NCBI GenBank assembly: GCA_035353175.1
Contig: DAOPZC010000002.1
Location: forward strand, 62,001-126,000
Direction of reading: 5' to 3'
DNA: 64,000 nt
Source of the DNA: DAOPZC01 sp035353175
Lineage (GTDB): Bacteria > Verrucomicrobiota > Kiritimatiellia > RFP12 > UBA1067
The notes under the pieces are model-generated. The model had not been told where the DNA came from. It saw only the letters and a list, made by a program, of their open reading frames with translations, and made no database searches. Below, piece by piece: positions 8,384 to 16,609 of this stretch (its first letter is position 1; the number at the start of each line of letters is the position of its first letter). Position numbers and translations under genes: made by a program.

Positions 8384-10381
8384 TTAAGGTTTGTACTTTT
8401 CGGGGTCCGCGTGCTGCACGCCGAGCGCTTCGATTCGGGCTTTCACGCCGGGTTCATCCAGCCGCGGACTGCGCGTGGGGTAGACGCCGAGGTGCCCCGT
8501 GTCTTTGAAGTGATATCCTTCGTAAGGGGTCCCGAATCCGCCCGGATGATACGTGGGCGGCGGCGGAACGCCTTTTTCCATCATCGCTTTCAGTTCTTGA
8601 AAACGAGAGCTATAAAGCTCGCGGGGCGTGATGTCGTGCTTCGCGCACAGGCTTGCGGCCATGCCGGTGACCTCGCCCAAGACCCCGAGTGTGCGCATCA
8701 CGCGGACCGAGGCGAAGGCCGCATGCGAGACGCTGATATGGCGGCCTGCAAGAAACAGGTTTGCGACATCTTTGGAGTACAGGCAACGGAAAGGCACGGG
8801 ATAAGGCTTGAGAATGTGGCGGTGATAGGCGCAGGAACGGAACGGCTCCTCGAATTTGGCGGCGTGTTCCGGGTCGGGGAAATGCAGGTCCAGATTCCAC
8901 GTGGCCGATCCCGTGGCGTCAGGATAGATCACGCAGTTCTCGACATCGTTCTGCGTCAGAATGTAATCGCCGACGACCCGGTAACTCTCGCGCTTGCCGC
9001 CGAGCGGCGAGACCCAGGAGAGCTGGTCGTTTGCCCATTCGGCTTTCCGGCGGGCGTGGTTCTTCAGGTAGGACCAGTTGGCGAAAATCGACATCAGCCC
9101 GTAATCGCGGATATATTCCGTCTCGTCGGCCTGGTCTCGATATTGCCCAGTCTCCCATTCCCAATCACCGCTCCGGACATAGTAAACCTTGCTTTCGTCG
9201 AACGCGAGGCCCCAGTCGATGTCGGGGAACGGCGAGTTGCCGGGTGCGCGCTTCGAATGCCAGATCACCGACATGCCCATCACTTGGCGGTCGCCTATTA
9301 CGGGGGCCAGGGATTCGTTGAACGTTGCGCGTGATTCGCGGCCGTACATCACCTGCGCTCCCGCCATGCGGGCGATGACCGCGTCGCCGGTGCAGTCCGC
9401 GAAAAACTTGGCGCGGAAACGGGTTTCGGCACCGGTCGGCAGCGTGCGCGCGATGAAAGCGGAGATCTTGCCCGCCCCGTCTTTCTCGATGCCGGTGACC
9501 CGCGTGTTCAAAACCAGGCGGTAGCGGTCGCGGGGACAGGTGTCGAAGACGTGTTTTTTTCTGGCATCTTCGTAGTATTCGGCTGGATATGCGCCCGGGC
9601 CGCCTGCGATGGGCGAGATCTCTTTGACGACCTGTCCGAGGCGCGGATAGGGCGGCATGTCGAGGATGCCGCCCATCGGAACGCGGATCTCGGAGCTGTT
9701 GTTGCCGCCGAGGACAGCGCGGTCCTGGATCAGCACCACCCTGGAGCCGGTCCGGATCGCGGCGACCGCCATGCAGATTCCCGATACGCCGCCGCCGGCG
9801 ATCGCGAGGTCGTAAACCACGGGGTCGTCTTTCAACTCGACGCCGATTGCCTGTCGACGGAAGTCCGCCAGTTTCCCGGGGGTGTTGTCCGGGATGAAGC
9901 CGGGGGCGTCCGTCAGATAGACCGCGTCGCAGCGCCCGTTGAAGCCGGTCAGGTCGTGCAGCGCAAGGGTGGCGGAGCCCTTTTCTAGTTCGGCCGTGCC
10001 TGCGCGTTGCCAGTCCCAGTCCTTTCCGTTTGTGCCCAGCACGGCCGGCAATGCGGCGCCGTTGACAAGCACGTTGAACCGGCCCGCCGGCGTGCCGCGC
10101 TTCCAAGGCGCGGTCCAATCGCGCGTGCGCACCCAGACGGTCCATGTCCCCGCGCGCGGAATGGCGCAGCGCGTGACGGCGTCTGCCACCGGGACGCCCA
10201 TGCCGTGCGCCATGAGATAGGCGGAGCCCATCTGCCCTATGGATTGCTGGTCACACAGCCAGCCGCCCGGCGTTTCAAAGCCTTCGGCTTCCAGCCAGAT
10301 CCCTTTCTCTGCGGCACCCGCAAGCCCGATGTTGACGAACAGGGTGAGTCCCAGAAACAGGCATTTCGAAAAAAGCGTCAT
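8384..10381 (-). CDS. Exported FAD-dependent oxidoreductase with N-terminal accessory domain
   Basis: 665 aa. After a signal peptide (about 1-24) comes a domain of about 130 residues (GIWLEAEGFETPGGW, WTVWVRTRDW, LALHDLTGFNGRCDAVYLT) that looks like a galactose-binding-type beta sandwich. The FAD-binding Rossmann fold follows (YDLAIAGGGVSGICMAVAA, VVLIQDRAVLGGNNSSE) and then the family motifs FFADCTGDAVIARMAGA, ESYRVVGDYILTQND, FRCLYSKDVANLFLAGRHIS and VRVMRTLGVLGEVTGMA. It is a close paralogue of the gene at 12238-14247, collinear over its whole length. An AAGG ribosome site lies upstream. It was probably created by duplication inside the operon, with the SUMF1-like and small genes between the copies. 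Confidence 0.88.
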   Translation of the reverse strand: MTLFSKCLFLGLTLFVNIGLAGAAEKGIWLEAEGFETPGGWLCDQQSIGQMGSAYLMAHGMGVPVADAVTRCAIPRAGTWTVWVRTRDWTAPWKRGTPAGRFNVLVNGAALPAVLGTNGKDWDWQRAGTAELEKGSATLALHDLTGFNGRCDAVYLTDAPGFIPDNTPGKLADFRRQAIGVELKDDPVVYDLAIAGGGVSGICMAVAAIRTGSRVVLIQDRAVLGGNNSSEIRVPMGGILDMPPYPRLGQVVKEISPIAGGPGAYPAEYYEDARKKHVFDTCPRDRYRLVLNTRVTGIEKDGAGKISAFIARTLPTGAETRFRAKFFADCTGDAVIARMAGAQVMYGRESRATFNESLAPVIGDRQVMGMSVIWHSKRAPGNSPFPDIDWGLAFDESKVYYVRSGDWEWETGQYRDQADETEYIRDYGLMSIFANWSYLKNHARRKAEWANDQLSWVSPLGGKRESYRVVGDYILTQNDVENCVIYPDATGSATWNLDLHFPDPEHAAKFEEPFRSCAYHRHILKPYPVPFRCLYSKDVANLFLAGRHISVSHAAFASVRVMRTLGVLGEVTGMAASLCAKHDITPRELYSSRFQELKAMMEKGVPPPPTYHPGGFGTPYEGYHFKDTGHLGVYPTRSPRLDEPGVKARIEALGVQHADPEKYKP

Positions 10382-10434
10382 CAGTCACAACCTTGTTTGG
10401 AGGATATTGAGCATCCGTTGTTTTTCGGAGAGAG

Positions 10435-10464
10435 GCCGCCGGCGCGGCTTGGCCGTCCGGCGGC
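10435..10464 (-). other. Intercistronic GC hairpin after the SUMF1-like gene
   Basis: GCCGCCGG (10435-10442) and CCGGCGGC (10457-10464) are perfect 8-bp arms around a 14-nt loop. They begin 9 bp past the stop of the SUMF1-like gene. No T-run follows on the minus strand, so this is more likely an mRNA-stability or processing hairpin than an intrinsic terminator. Confidence 0.5.
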
Positions 10465-10472
10465 GGGGGCGG

Positions 10473-11927
10473 TCACGGTGCCGTGCGCACGCCGCGCCAC
10501 CCGTAACTCAGCGAGCGATTATCGTTCACCACGGAAGCGAACGAACGGTCCGACGCGCGAGCAAGTGTGTTCAACGCGTTCCAAGCAGCTCCACGGCATC
10601 CGTGACCACTGCTCGTTAATGGCCATCCTGTGGGAAAATCCCACGTTCCTGTGCCATGCTGCCCCGTGAAGGCGCGGCCATTTCCGATGCTGATCGGCCG
10701 TTCCCAGGCATCGCCGCTCAACTCCATAATGCCCCAGTACGATGCGCCGGCGTCGCGGCGGCCGCTGCTCGCCGTTGCAAATGCGCCCGAGCGGATCGGG
10801 CCGCTGATGTTGACGGCCGACCCATACACGCAGTTGGCCGTCGCAACGCTGGGTGCCTCGTTCGTCGTTCCATCATTGCTTAACCCCGTCGCTTGCGTGA
10901 TGGACGTGTTGCCCCACGCGTACTCGCCCGCCACCGGATTGAGCGGGCCGCGGCAGGCCTTTTCGTACTCCAGTTCCGTCATCGGACGCAGACCCGCCCA
11001 GGTTCCGTAACGGATGCCGTCTGCCCAAGACAAAAAGTTGCATGCCCTGTTCGGCGCACTGGCCGCGTAGCTCGGATGCGTGCCGCCGATCGTGTAGCGG
11101 TTCTTGCCCGCGTTGCCGGAGTCGTAGCGAAGCGCCGCCTGATCGGAGGGCAGCATGTTCAGGAAGTCGGCGTATTGCCCCTGCGAAACCTCATATTTCA
11201 TGCAGTAGAAGGCCTGATAGCCCTTGGGGAACGCGTTGGAGAGCACCCCGTAGCCGCCGATGGTAGAGTCGCCCGCAGACGAAGTGCCCCAGAGATGGCC
11301 GGCAGCGTTGGTGATCACGAGCGCGTTTTCGTTCGAGACCATGAAGGGGATGCTCGCACCACTCGTCCACGACCCGTCCGTGAAACTGCCTGACTCACTG
11401 GTGGACCCCGAGCCCACCTTGAACGCGCCTTGCGGCACATAGACCATCTCGACGGCGTGCGAGGAAAGGTCGATTGAGGAGCCGGCTCCGTCGGCCAGTC
11501 GCTTCCAGCGCAGTTTCACAGTCGGGCTGAACGCGCCAGATCCGGCGGCGGATCGGTAAATGAAGGCGCCGAGGCCGTCGGGCGAGACCGTGATGGCGGT
11601 TCCTTCGGGGGCCGTGAATTCGTTGGTCGAGAGCGTGGCGTGTTTCCAGACGCCGTCGGTGCGCCACTTGAGGAACACCCAGGCGGCGTCCCAGTTCTCG
11701 AGTTCAAGGGCTGCGCCGCTGACGTTGGCGTCCGCCGCCTCTGTCCAGGCGGACCGCCAGGAGTTGTCCCAAGACACGGTGAACTGCACGTCCACGGTGC
11801 CGGGGGTCGCGGCGGAAACCAGCGACAGGTTCGTTACCGCGATGTTGTTGCCGAGGGCCGTCCCCGCCGTTGCAAGCAGGCACAAGCCCGAAAGATGCTG
11901 TTTCATGTGATGGAAACTCGGTGTCAT
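10473..11927 (-). CDS. Exported SUMF1/FGE-fold protein, probably not an active formylglycine enzyme
   Basis: 484 aa. The start at 11927 is preceded by AAGGAGATG; a signal peptide follows. Residues about 25-160 form an N-terminal domain (VQFTVSWDNSWRSAW, ALELENWDAAWVFLKWR) often found ahead of this fold in PVC proteins. The SUMF1 fold occupies about 165-484 (MVYVPQGAFKVGSG, YCMKYEVSQGQYADFLN, GLRPMTELEYEKACRG, YWGIMELSGDAWE, GWRGVRTAP). At the position of the formylglycine-enzyme motif RGGSW-x(n)-CR the protein reads CRGAAWNALNTLARASDR, without the catalytic cysteine pair. That argues for a binding or structural role. It lies between two FAD-oxidoreductase paralogues. Confidence 0.82.
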   Translation of the reverse strand: MTPSFHHMKQHLSGLCLLATAGTALGNNIAVTNLSLVSAATPGTVDVQFTVSWDNSWRSAWTEAADANVSGAALELENWDAAWVFLKWRTDGVWKHATLSTNEFTAPEGTAITVSPDGLGAFIYRSAAGSGAFSPTVKLRWKRLADGAGSSIDLSSHAVEMVYVPQGAFKVGSGSTSESGSFTDGSWTSGASIPFMVSNENALVITNAAGHLWGTSSAGDSTIGGYGVLSNAFPKGYQAFYCMKYEVSQGQYADFLNMLPSDQAALRYDSGNAGKNRYTIGGTHPSYAASAPNRACNFLSWADGIRYGTWAGLRPMTELEYEKACRGPLNPVAGEYAWGNTSITQATGLSNDGTTNEAPSVATANCVYGSAVNISGPIRSGAFATASSGRRDAGASYWGIMELSGDAWERPISIGNGRAFTGQHGTGTWDFPTGWPLTSSGHGCRGAAWNALNTLARASDRSFASVVNDNRSLSYGWRGVRTAP

Positions 11928-11965
11928 TCTTCATCTCCTTGGATCGTAACTCGGAAAACCTTGGT

Positions 11966-12241
11966 TCAGCGAACCGAAATCATCAGTCCTCTGGACGGAA
12001 CACGCAGTTCTGAGAGCGTGAATAGGGCATATCCGTCCCCGTTTCCACCCAAGAACCGCACAAGCGCAGTGATGACGGAAGCGTCCCGGTAAATGCCGAC
12101 GGAGGCGAAGCCGTCGGAGGGTCCGCCTTTGAACCGGTCGGGCGCGAACTCGTCGGCCCACGCGCAGCTTGCAAGCGCAAGAAGGGACAGTGCGGCGAAG
12201 GCCGTTAGAGGCCGCCGGCGCGTGTTTCTTTTTGTGTTCAT
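11966..12241 (-). CDS. Small exported protein with duplicated F-x-G-G-x-x-D-G motif
   Basis: 91 aa. Its ATG overlaps the stop of the upstream FAD oxidoreductase by 4 bp (ATGA), which fixes the start and supports it being real. A basic N-terminus and hydrophobic stretch (PLTAFAALSLLALASC) form a signal peptide; LASC could act as a lipobox. The mature part carries two similar motifs, RFKGGPSDGFAS (about 36-47) and RFLGGNGDGYAL (about 62-73). This motif recurs in short exported proteins of Kiritimatiellota-like genomes as far as I recall, but no function is known to me. It is too short for a family call. Confidence 0.65.
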   Translation of the reverse strand: MNTKRNTRRRPLTAFAALSLLALASCAWADEFAPDRFKGGPSDGFASVGIYRDASVITALVRFLGGNGDGYALFTLSELRVPSRGLMISVR

Positions 12242-14247
12242 TTTTTTTGCTCTTCCGCGTTTCGATGCTGGACGCCCAGCGCGTTGACACGTTCCTGATA
12301 CGCGCGCTCAACCTCTGGCGACGCCAGCTTTTTGCGTTCTTCGTCGTTGACGGGCAGGAAGCCCAGATCGTAAAAGTGATACTTCTCTTCTTTGCCGCCG
12401 GTGCTGTAGGCGTGGTAGGGCTGGATGTCCACGCCTTTTTGCATCATCGCCTTCAGCTTGTCGAAATGCGCGGTGTAGACGTCGCGCGGCCAGGCGTTTT
12501 CGTTTTTACAGACGGTCGCGGCCATGCCGATGACCTCGCCGAGGCTGCCGAGCGTGCGCATCACGCGCACGGCGGAGAAGGCCGAGTGGGAGACGCTGAT
12601 GTGGCGGCCGCCCAGAAAGAGGTTTTTCACGTCGCGCGCGTACAGGCACCGGTAGGGGACCGGGTAAGGCTTCATGAAGCCGCGGTGGTAGGCGCACGAA
12701 CGGAAGGGTTCCGAGAAATGCTGCAGATGCGAGGGGTCCGGGAAGTGGTGGTCCAAATCCCAGGTGATGGAGACGGTCGCGTCGGGGTAGACGCGGTTTT
12801 GTTCGAGATCGTTCTGGGTGATGATCAGGTCGCCCACCACGCGGTAGCTTTCGCGTTTTCCGCCGATCGGCGAAACCCACTCCAACGTGGCGGTGGTCCA
12901 TTCGGCCTTCCGCTTGGCATGGTTCTTCAGGAAGGACCAGTTGCCGAGGATCGCCATCAGGCCGTAGTCCCGGATATATTCGGCCTCGTCGACCTGGTTC
13001 CGGTACTGCCCGGTCTCCCAGGACCAGTTGCCGCTCCGGATGTGGCAGACGGTCTCTTCGGAAAACGGAAGCCCCCAGTCGATGTCGGGGAACGAAGTCG
13101 GCGTCGGCGATTGGCGCGAAATCCACTGGACGGACATGCCCATCACTTGGCGGTCGGCCTTCACGGGCGCGATCGACTCGTTGAATTGCCCGCGCGCCTC
13201 GCGGCCGTACATGACCTCGGCCCCCATCAGGCGGGCGATCACCGCGTCGCCCGTACAGTCGGCGAAGAGCCGCGCGCGGTAGCGGGTCTCGGCGCCGGTG
13301 CGGGCGTTGCGCGCGATGTAGGCGCTGATCTTCGTGGGGTCGGCGGGATCTTTCTCGACCGCGACCACGCGCTCGTTGAGCGCGAGTTTGTACTGGTTGC
13401 CGGGGGTCAGCTGAAAAATGTTCTCTTTGCGCTTGTCCTCATACCACTCGCCGGGATAGACGCCGCCGCCGCCCATGATGGGGCCGATGGCCGTCACGAT
13501 CTTGCCCACGTTGGGATAGGGGGCCCACTGCGCCCAGCCGCCGAGCCCGACCCGCACCTCGGAGCTGTTGCAGCCGCCCAGCACCGGACGGTCTTGGATC
13601 AGCACCACCTTGCATCCCGTGCGGAGGGCCGCGACCGCCGCGCAGGTGCCGGCCATGCCGCCGCCCGCGATGGCCAGGTCGTAGACCACGGGGGCGTCCT
13701 TCACGTTCACGCCCGTTTCCTGCCTGCGGAACGCCGCCAGTTTCTTCGCGTCGCTCTCCGGCGTCAGGGCCGGGTCCGCCGTCAGATAGACCGCGTCGCA
13801 GCGCCCGTTGAAGCCGGTCAGGTCATGCAGCGCGATCCGGGCCTGTCCCTTGTCGAGCTCCACCATGCCGGCCTTCTGCCAGCCCCACGCGCCGCCGTTG
13901 GTGCCGAGCACCTCGGGCAGGGCTTGGCCGTTGACGAGGACATGGAAGCGCCCGGCCGGCGTGCCGCGTTTCCACGGCGCGGTCCAGTCGCGCGTGCGCG
14001 CCCAGACCGTCCAGGCGCCTTTGCGGGGGATGGCGCAGACCGTCTGCGCGTCCGGAACCGGCAGCCCCATGCCGTGCGCCATGAGGTAGGCCGAGCCCAT
14101 CTGATCGGTCGACTGCTGGTCAAGCACCCAGCCCCCGAGCGTGTCGAAGCCTTCGGCCTCAAGCCATACGCCGCGGTCCGCCGAACAGACGAGCGGCATC
14201 AGAAGTCCCAGCAGAAACCGACGCACGCGCGGTCCGGATGTTCTCAT
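12238..14247 (-). CDS. Exported FAD-dependent oxidoreductase with N-terminal accessory domain, first gene of operon
   Basis: 669 aa. A signal peptide (FLLGLLMPLVCSADRG) leads into the same accessory domain seen in the 8384-10381 paralogue (GVWLEAEGFDTLGGW, WTVWARTRDWTAPWKRG). The FAD Rossmann motif is YDLAIAGGGMAGTCAAVAA with VVLIQDRPVLGGCNSSEVR. Further family motifs are LFADCTGDAVIARLMGA, ESYRVVGDLIITQND, YRCLYARDVKNLFLGGRHIS and VRVMRTLGSLGEVIGMA. An AAGGGG site precedes the ATG. A candidate promoter (14309-14337) and palindromes lie just upstream in the divergent control region. The electron acceptor and substrate are unknown; an exported sugar dehydrogenase is plausible. Confidence 0.88.
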   Translation of the reverse strand: MRTSGPRVRRFLLGLLMPLVCSADRGVWLEAEGFDTLGGWVLDQQSTDQMGSAYLMAHGMGLPVPDAQTVCAIPRKGAWTVWARTRDWTAPWKRGTPAGRFHVLVNGQALPEVLGTNGGAWGWQKAGMVELDKGQARIALHDLTGFNGRCDAVYLTADPALTPESDAKKLAAFRRQETGVNVKDAPVVYDLAIAGGGMAGTCAAVAALRTGCKVVLIQDRPVLGGCNSSEVRVGLGGWAQWAPYPNVGKIVTAIGPIMGGGGVYPGEWYEDKRKENIFQLTPGNQYKLALNERVVAVEKDPADPTKISAYIARNARTGAETRYRARLFADCTGDAVIARLMGAEVMYGREARGQFNESIAPVKADRQVMGMSVQWISRQSPTPTSFPDIDWGLPFSEETVCHIRSGNWSWETGQYRNQVDEAEYIRDYGLMAILGNWSFLKNHAKRKAEWTTATLEWVSPIGGKRESYRVVGDLIITQNDLEQNRVYPDATVSITWDLDHHFPDPSHLQHFSEPFRSCAYHRGFMKPYPVPYRCLYARDVKNLFLGGRHISVSHSAFSAVRVMRTLGSLGEVIGMAATVCKNENAWPRDVYTAHFDKLKAMMQKGVDIQPYHAYSTGGKEEKYHFYDLGFLPVNDEERKKLASPEVERAYQERVNALGVQHRNAEEQKK

Positions 14248-14280
14248 ATCGAATAGCCCCTTTTTCGCAAATACGGACAG

Positions 14281-14301
14281 TCAAAGACTTTGAAAATTCA
14301 A
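14281..14301. promoter_or_regulatory. Overlapping palindromes, candidate operator of the divergent locus
   Basis: TCAAAG-A-CTTTGA (14281-14293) is a perfect odd palindrome that overlaps TTGAA-AA-TTCAA (14290-14301). They lie at about +1 to +20 of the proposed minus promoter, a usual place for a repressor. DeoR (3010-3762) is the obvious candidate; this is inference. Confidence 0.4.
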
Positions 14302-14308
14302 CATATCA

Positions 14309-14337
14309 AAAATAATAAATAAGTTTTCCGAAGGCAA
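14309..14337 (-). promoter_or_regulatory. Candidate sigma-70 promoter of the FAD-oxidoreductase operon
   Basis: On the minus strand TTGCCT (14337-14332) is separated by 17 bp from TATTTT (14314-14309), in an AT-rich spacer within GC-rich DNA. It would start transcription near 14302, about 55 bp ahead of the ATG at 14247. Confidence 0.4.
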
Positions 14338-14371
14338 TACGAAATTTTTTTTAAATAAAAGGCAAGCGGCG

Positions 14372-14400
14372 TTGCCAGACGCCGGAGTGTCTGCTATGAT
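14372..14400 (+). promoter_or_regulatory. Strong candidate sigma-70 promoter of the SMP-30/SDR/deoC operon
   Basis: TTGCCA (14372-14377), a 17-bp spacer, then TATGAT (14395-14400). Both hexamers are one mismatch from or close to consensus with optimal spacing. Start near 14407 leaves a leader of about 100 nt before the ATG at 14508. Confidence 0.65.
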
Positions 14401-14507
14401 GGAAATTAACTTTTGAGCGCGGGGCTTTGGACGCCCGGCGCGGGGCGGAAGCGGGATGCGGCGTCGTTCGGACGGCGCGTCCATACAGACAACGAAAGGG
14501 GCATGCG

Positions 14508-15638
14508 ATGAGCAAGGCGACGATGTGGGTGTTGGCGGGCGCGGCCGCGACGGTCGCGTGGGGCGCGATGGCGGCAGATGCGGTGGCCCAGTGCGAAGAG
14601 CGGTACCGCCCGGAGCTGTTCAAACAGTTCGGCGACCACGTCAACGTGCCGGACGGGCTGGCGCAAGATAAGCAGGGCAACATCTACCTGGCCGCGCCCA
14701 ACTTCGTGGACAAATCGTATGCCGGCACCATCATGAAAATGTGCCGGAAGACCGGACGGTGGTCGGTCTTCGTCGCGGGACTGATCAACCCGGACACCGG
14801 GCGCGGCGCGCCGATGGGCATGGAGTTCGCCGAAGACGGTAGCCTCTATTACTGCGACAACCAGTATTTCAACGACAAGAATTATAAGTCGCGTGTGATG
14901 CGCGTGGTGATCGGCAAGTGCGGCGAGCCGCTGAAGATCGAGCCGGTGGTCGAAAACATCAAGCTGGCCAACGCGGTGCGCGTCCGCGGCAACGCGATTT
15001 ACTTCACGGACACGTTCTTCGACGTGCCCGGCAAAAACCTGGGCGGCGTGTACCGCGTGCCGATGAGCGCCTTCAAGGACCGTCCGGCCCGCCTCCTGCC
15101 CAAAGAGCAGGCCGCGAACGACCCGTACTGCCTCGGCACCACCGAAACGACGCCGCTGGCCCACCGCAACGACACCGCCGGCGCGGACGGCATGTGCATC
15201 GACAAGGACGGCAACATCTATACCGGCAACTTCGGCGACGGCCACTTCTACGTGCTCAAGCTGAAGAGCGACGGCACCTACGAAAAGCCGGCGACGCTCA
15301 TCAACGATCCGAAGGTGTTCCCCTGCTGCGACGGCATCTGTTATTACGAAAAGAAGAACTGGGTCATCATGACCGACTCCGAGCGCAACGCGGTCCTCTA
15401 CTGGGACATCAAGGCCGGCAAGCTCGGCACGCTGTGGATGAACGACGACACCTGCGGCAAGGACGGGCTTCTGGACCAGCCCTGCGAGCCGATGGTGTGG
15501 GACGGCGACAAACTGATCGTCGTGAACTTCGACATGTCCTTCCCGGGACTGAAGAACACGAAGAACGACGCGATGCACACGCTGAGCGTGATCGAGTTGG
15601 ATGAGGGGGGCTGCCCCTTCCTCGGCCTGTTCCGGTAA
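14508..15638 (+). CDS. Exported SMP-30/gluconolactonase-like beta-propeller protein
   Basis: 376 aa from the ATG at 14508, preceded by AAAGGGG; a longer in-frame reading from 14427 lacks a ribosome site and would spoil the signal peptide (MWVLAGAAATVAWGAMAADA). The body has SMP-30/LRE propeller strands: NVPDGLAQDKQGNIYLAAPN, APMGMEFAEDGSLYYCDNQYF, DGMCIDKDGNIYTGNFGDGHFY, CDGICYYEKKNWVIMTDSERN. Family members open sugar lactones using a divalent metal, but many are uncharacterised propellers. It heads a five-gene operon with two SDRs, DeoC and an alcohol dehydrogenase. A paralogue lies at 30689-31819, after an HzsA-related gene. Hydrolysis of a sugar lactone produced by a partner dehydrogenase is the likely role. 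Confidence 0.82.
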   Translation: MSKATMWVLAGAAATVAWGAMAADAVAQCEERYRPELFKQFGDHVNVPDGLAQDKQGNIYLAAPNFVDKSYAGTIMKMCRKTGRWSVFVAGLINPDTGRGAPMGMEFAEDGSLYYCDNQYFNDKNYKSRVMRVVIGKCGEPLKIEPVVENIKLANAVRVRGNAIYFTDTFFDVPGKNLGGVYRVPMSAFKDRPARLLPKEQAANDPYCLGTTETTPLAHRNDTAGADGMCIDKDGNIYTGNFGDGHFYVLKLKSDGTYEKPATLINDPKVFPCCDGICYYEKKNWVIMTDSERNAVLYWDIKAGKLGTLWMNDDTCGKDGLLDQPCEPMVWDGDKLIVVNFDMSFPGLKNTKNDAMHTLSVIELDEGGCPFLGLFR

Positions 15639-15662
15639 GGGACGGCCTTGGCACCGGAAGTG

Positions 15663-15711
15663 CCATGCGCGTCCTCGCGCATGGGGGAAGCGCGCCCGGG
15701 GACGGGCGCGC
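15663..15711 (+). other. Tandem perfect GC hairpins between the lactonase-like and SDR genes
   Basis: Hairpin one: CCATGCGCG-TCCT-CGCGCATGG, 9-bp stem, 15663-15684. Hairpin two: GCGCGCCCG-GGGA-CGGGCGCGC, 9-bp stem, 15690-15711. Both have 4-nt loops and no T-run, so they are not standard terminators. They would separate message segments within the operon, for example by blocking exonucleases or attenuating transcription. Confidence 0.6.
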
Positions 15712-15742
15712 CACGTTTATTGACATAAGGGATTTTCGACAC

Positions 15743-16537
15743 ATGCAGAACTTTTTGGATTTCAAGGGTAAAACCGCTATTGTGACCGGCGCGACGGGCG
15801 CGCTCGGCAAAGGCGTCGCGCAGGGCTTGGCTCAGTGCGGCGCGAAGGTGGTCGTGACGGACCTGAAGCAGGAAGCCGTCGATGCGGCGGTGGCCGAGTT
15901 TACGGCTGCCGGTTACGACGCGGCCGGATTGGCCGCCGACGTCACGGACGAGGAGCAGGTCAAGGCGGTCGTGGCCTTCGCCGCCGCCCGCTTCAATAAC
16001 GTGATCGACATCCTCGTCAACGTCGCGGGCGTGGCGGGACAGAACCCGATCGAGGCGATCAGCGCGAAGGAGTGGGACTTCGTCTTCGCGGTGAACTGCA
16101 AAGGCACCTTCCTCTTCATCAAGCACGCGGTGCCCTTCATGAAGGCGCAGAAGCGCGGCAAGATCGTGAACTTCGCCTCGAAGTCCGGCAAAACCGGCTC
16201 GGCGCTGTGCAGCCACTACTCGGCCGCCAAGGGCGCGATCATCACGCTGACGCAGTCGCTGGCCTACGAGTTCGCCAAGGAGCAGATCAACGTCAATTGC
16301 GTCTGTCCCGGCATCACCGACAACACGGGCGTCTGGACCTTCATGTCGTCGAACTATATCGAGAACCTGAAGCAGGAGCGCGCGCAGGTCGTGAAGCAGT
16401 TCACCTCCAAGGTCCCGCTCGGCCGCCTGGCCAGCATCGAGGACGTGGTGGACGTGACGGTGTTCCTCTGCTCGCCGGGCTCGGACTACATGACCGGCCA
16501 GGCGGTCAACATCACCGGCGGACGCGAGATGCACTGA
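15743..16537 (+). CDS. SDR-family NAD(P)-dependent oxidoreductase
   Basis: 264 aa from the ATG at 15743; the longer in-frame reading from 15665 would start inside the hairpins. The cofactor motif is TGATGALGKG (residues 15-24). The NNAG motif reads LVNVAG, a small deviation. The catalytic triad is visible: Ser146 (NFASKSG), Tyr159 and Lys163 (HYSAAKG). The C-terminus MTGQAVNITGG is standard. It probably oxidises a hydroxyl of a sugar or sugar acid; the exact substrate cannot be told. It lies between the lactonase-like gene and deoC in one operon. Confidence 0.92.
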   Translation: MQNFLDFKGKTAIVTGATGALGKGVAQGLAQCGAKVVVTDLKQEAVDAAVAEFTAAGYDAAGLAADVTDEEQVKAVVAFAAARFNNVIDILVNVAGVAGQNPIEAISAKEWDFVFAVNCKGTFLFIKHAVPFMKAQKRGKIVNFASKSGKTGSALCSHYSAAKGAIITLTQSLAYEFAKEQINVNCVCPGITDNTGVWTFMSSNYIENLKQERAQVVKQFTSKVPLGRLASIEDVVDVTVFLCSPGSDYMTGQAVNITGGREMH

Positions 16538-16542
16538 GAGAG

Positions 16543-16570
16543 TTAGGAATTAGGAGTTAGGGATTAGGAA
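16543..16570. repeat. Heptanucleotide array TTAGGAA (four units)
   Basis: Four exact 7-bp steps, TTAGGAA, TTAGGAG, TTAGGGA and TTAGGAA, start 6 bp after the SDR stop. The region to the deoC start (16610) holds nothing else apart from its ribosome site. Confidence 0.8.
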
Positions 16571-16609
16571 TAAGACTTCTGAAACTCGAGTGTCAAAAAA
16601 AGGGGAAAG

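Noticed and set aside
10473..11927. Active formylglycine-generating enzyme for sulfatases
   Set aside because: The catalytic cysteine pair is missing and no sulfatase gene is in the window.
12169..14256. Plus-strand ORF of 695 codons
   Set aside because: Shadow of the FAD oxidoreductase at 12238-14247, whose Rossmann and family motifs are clear.
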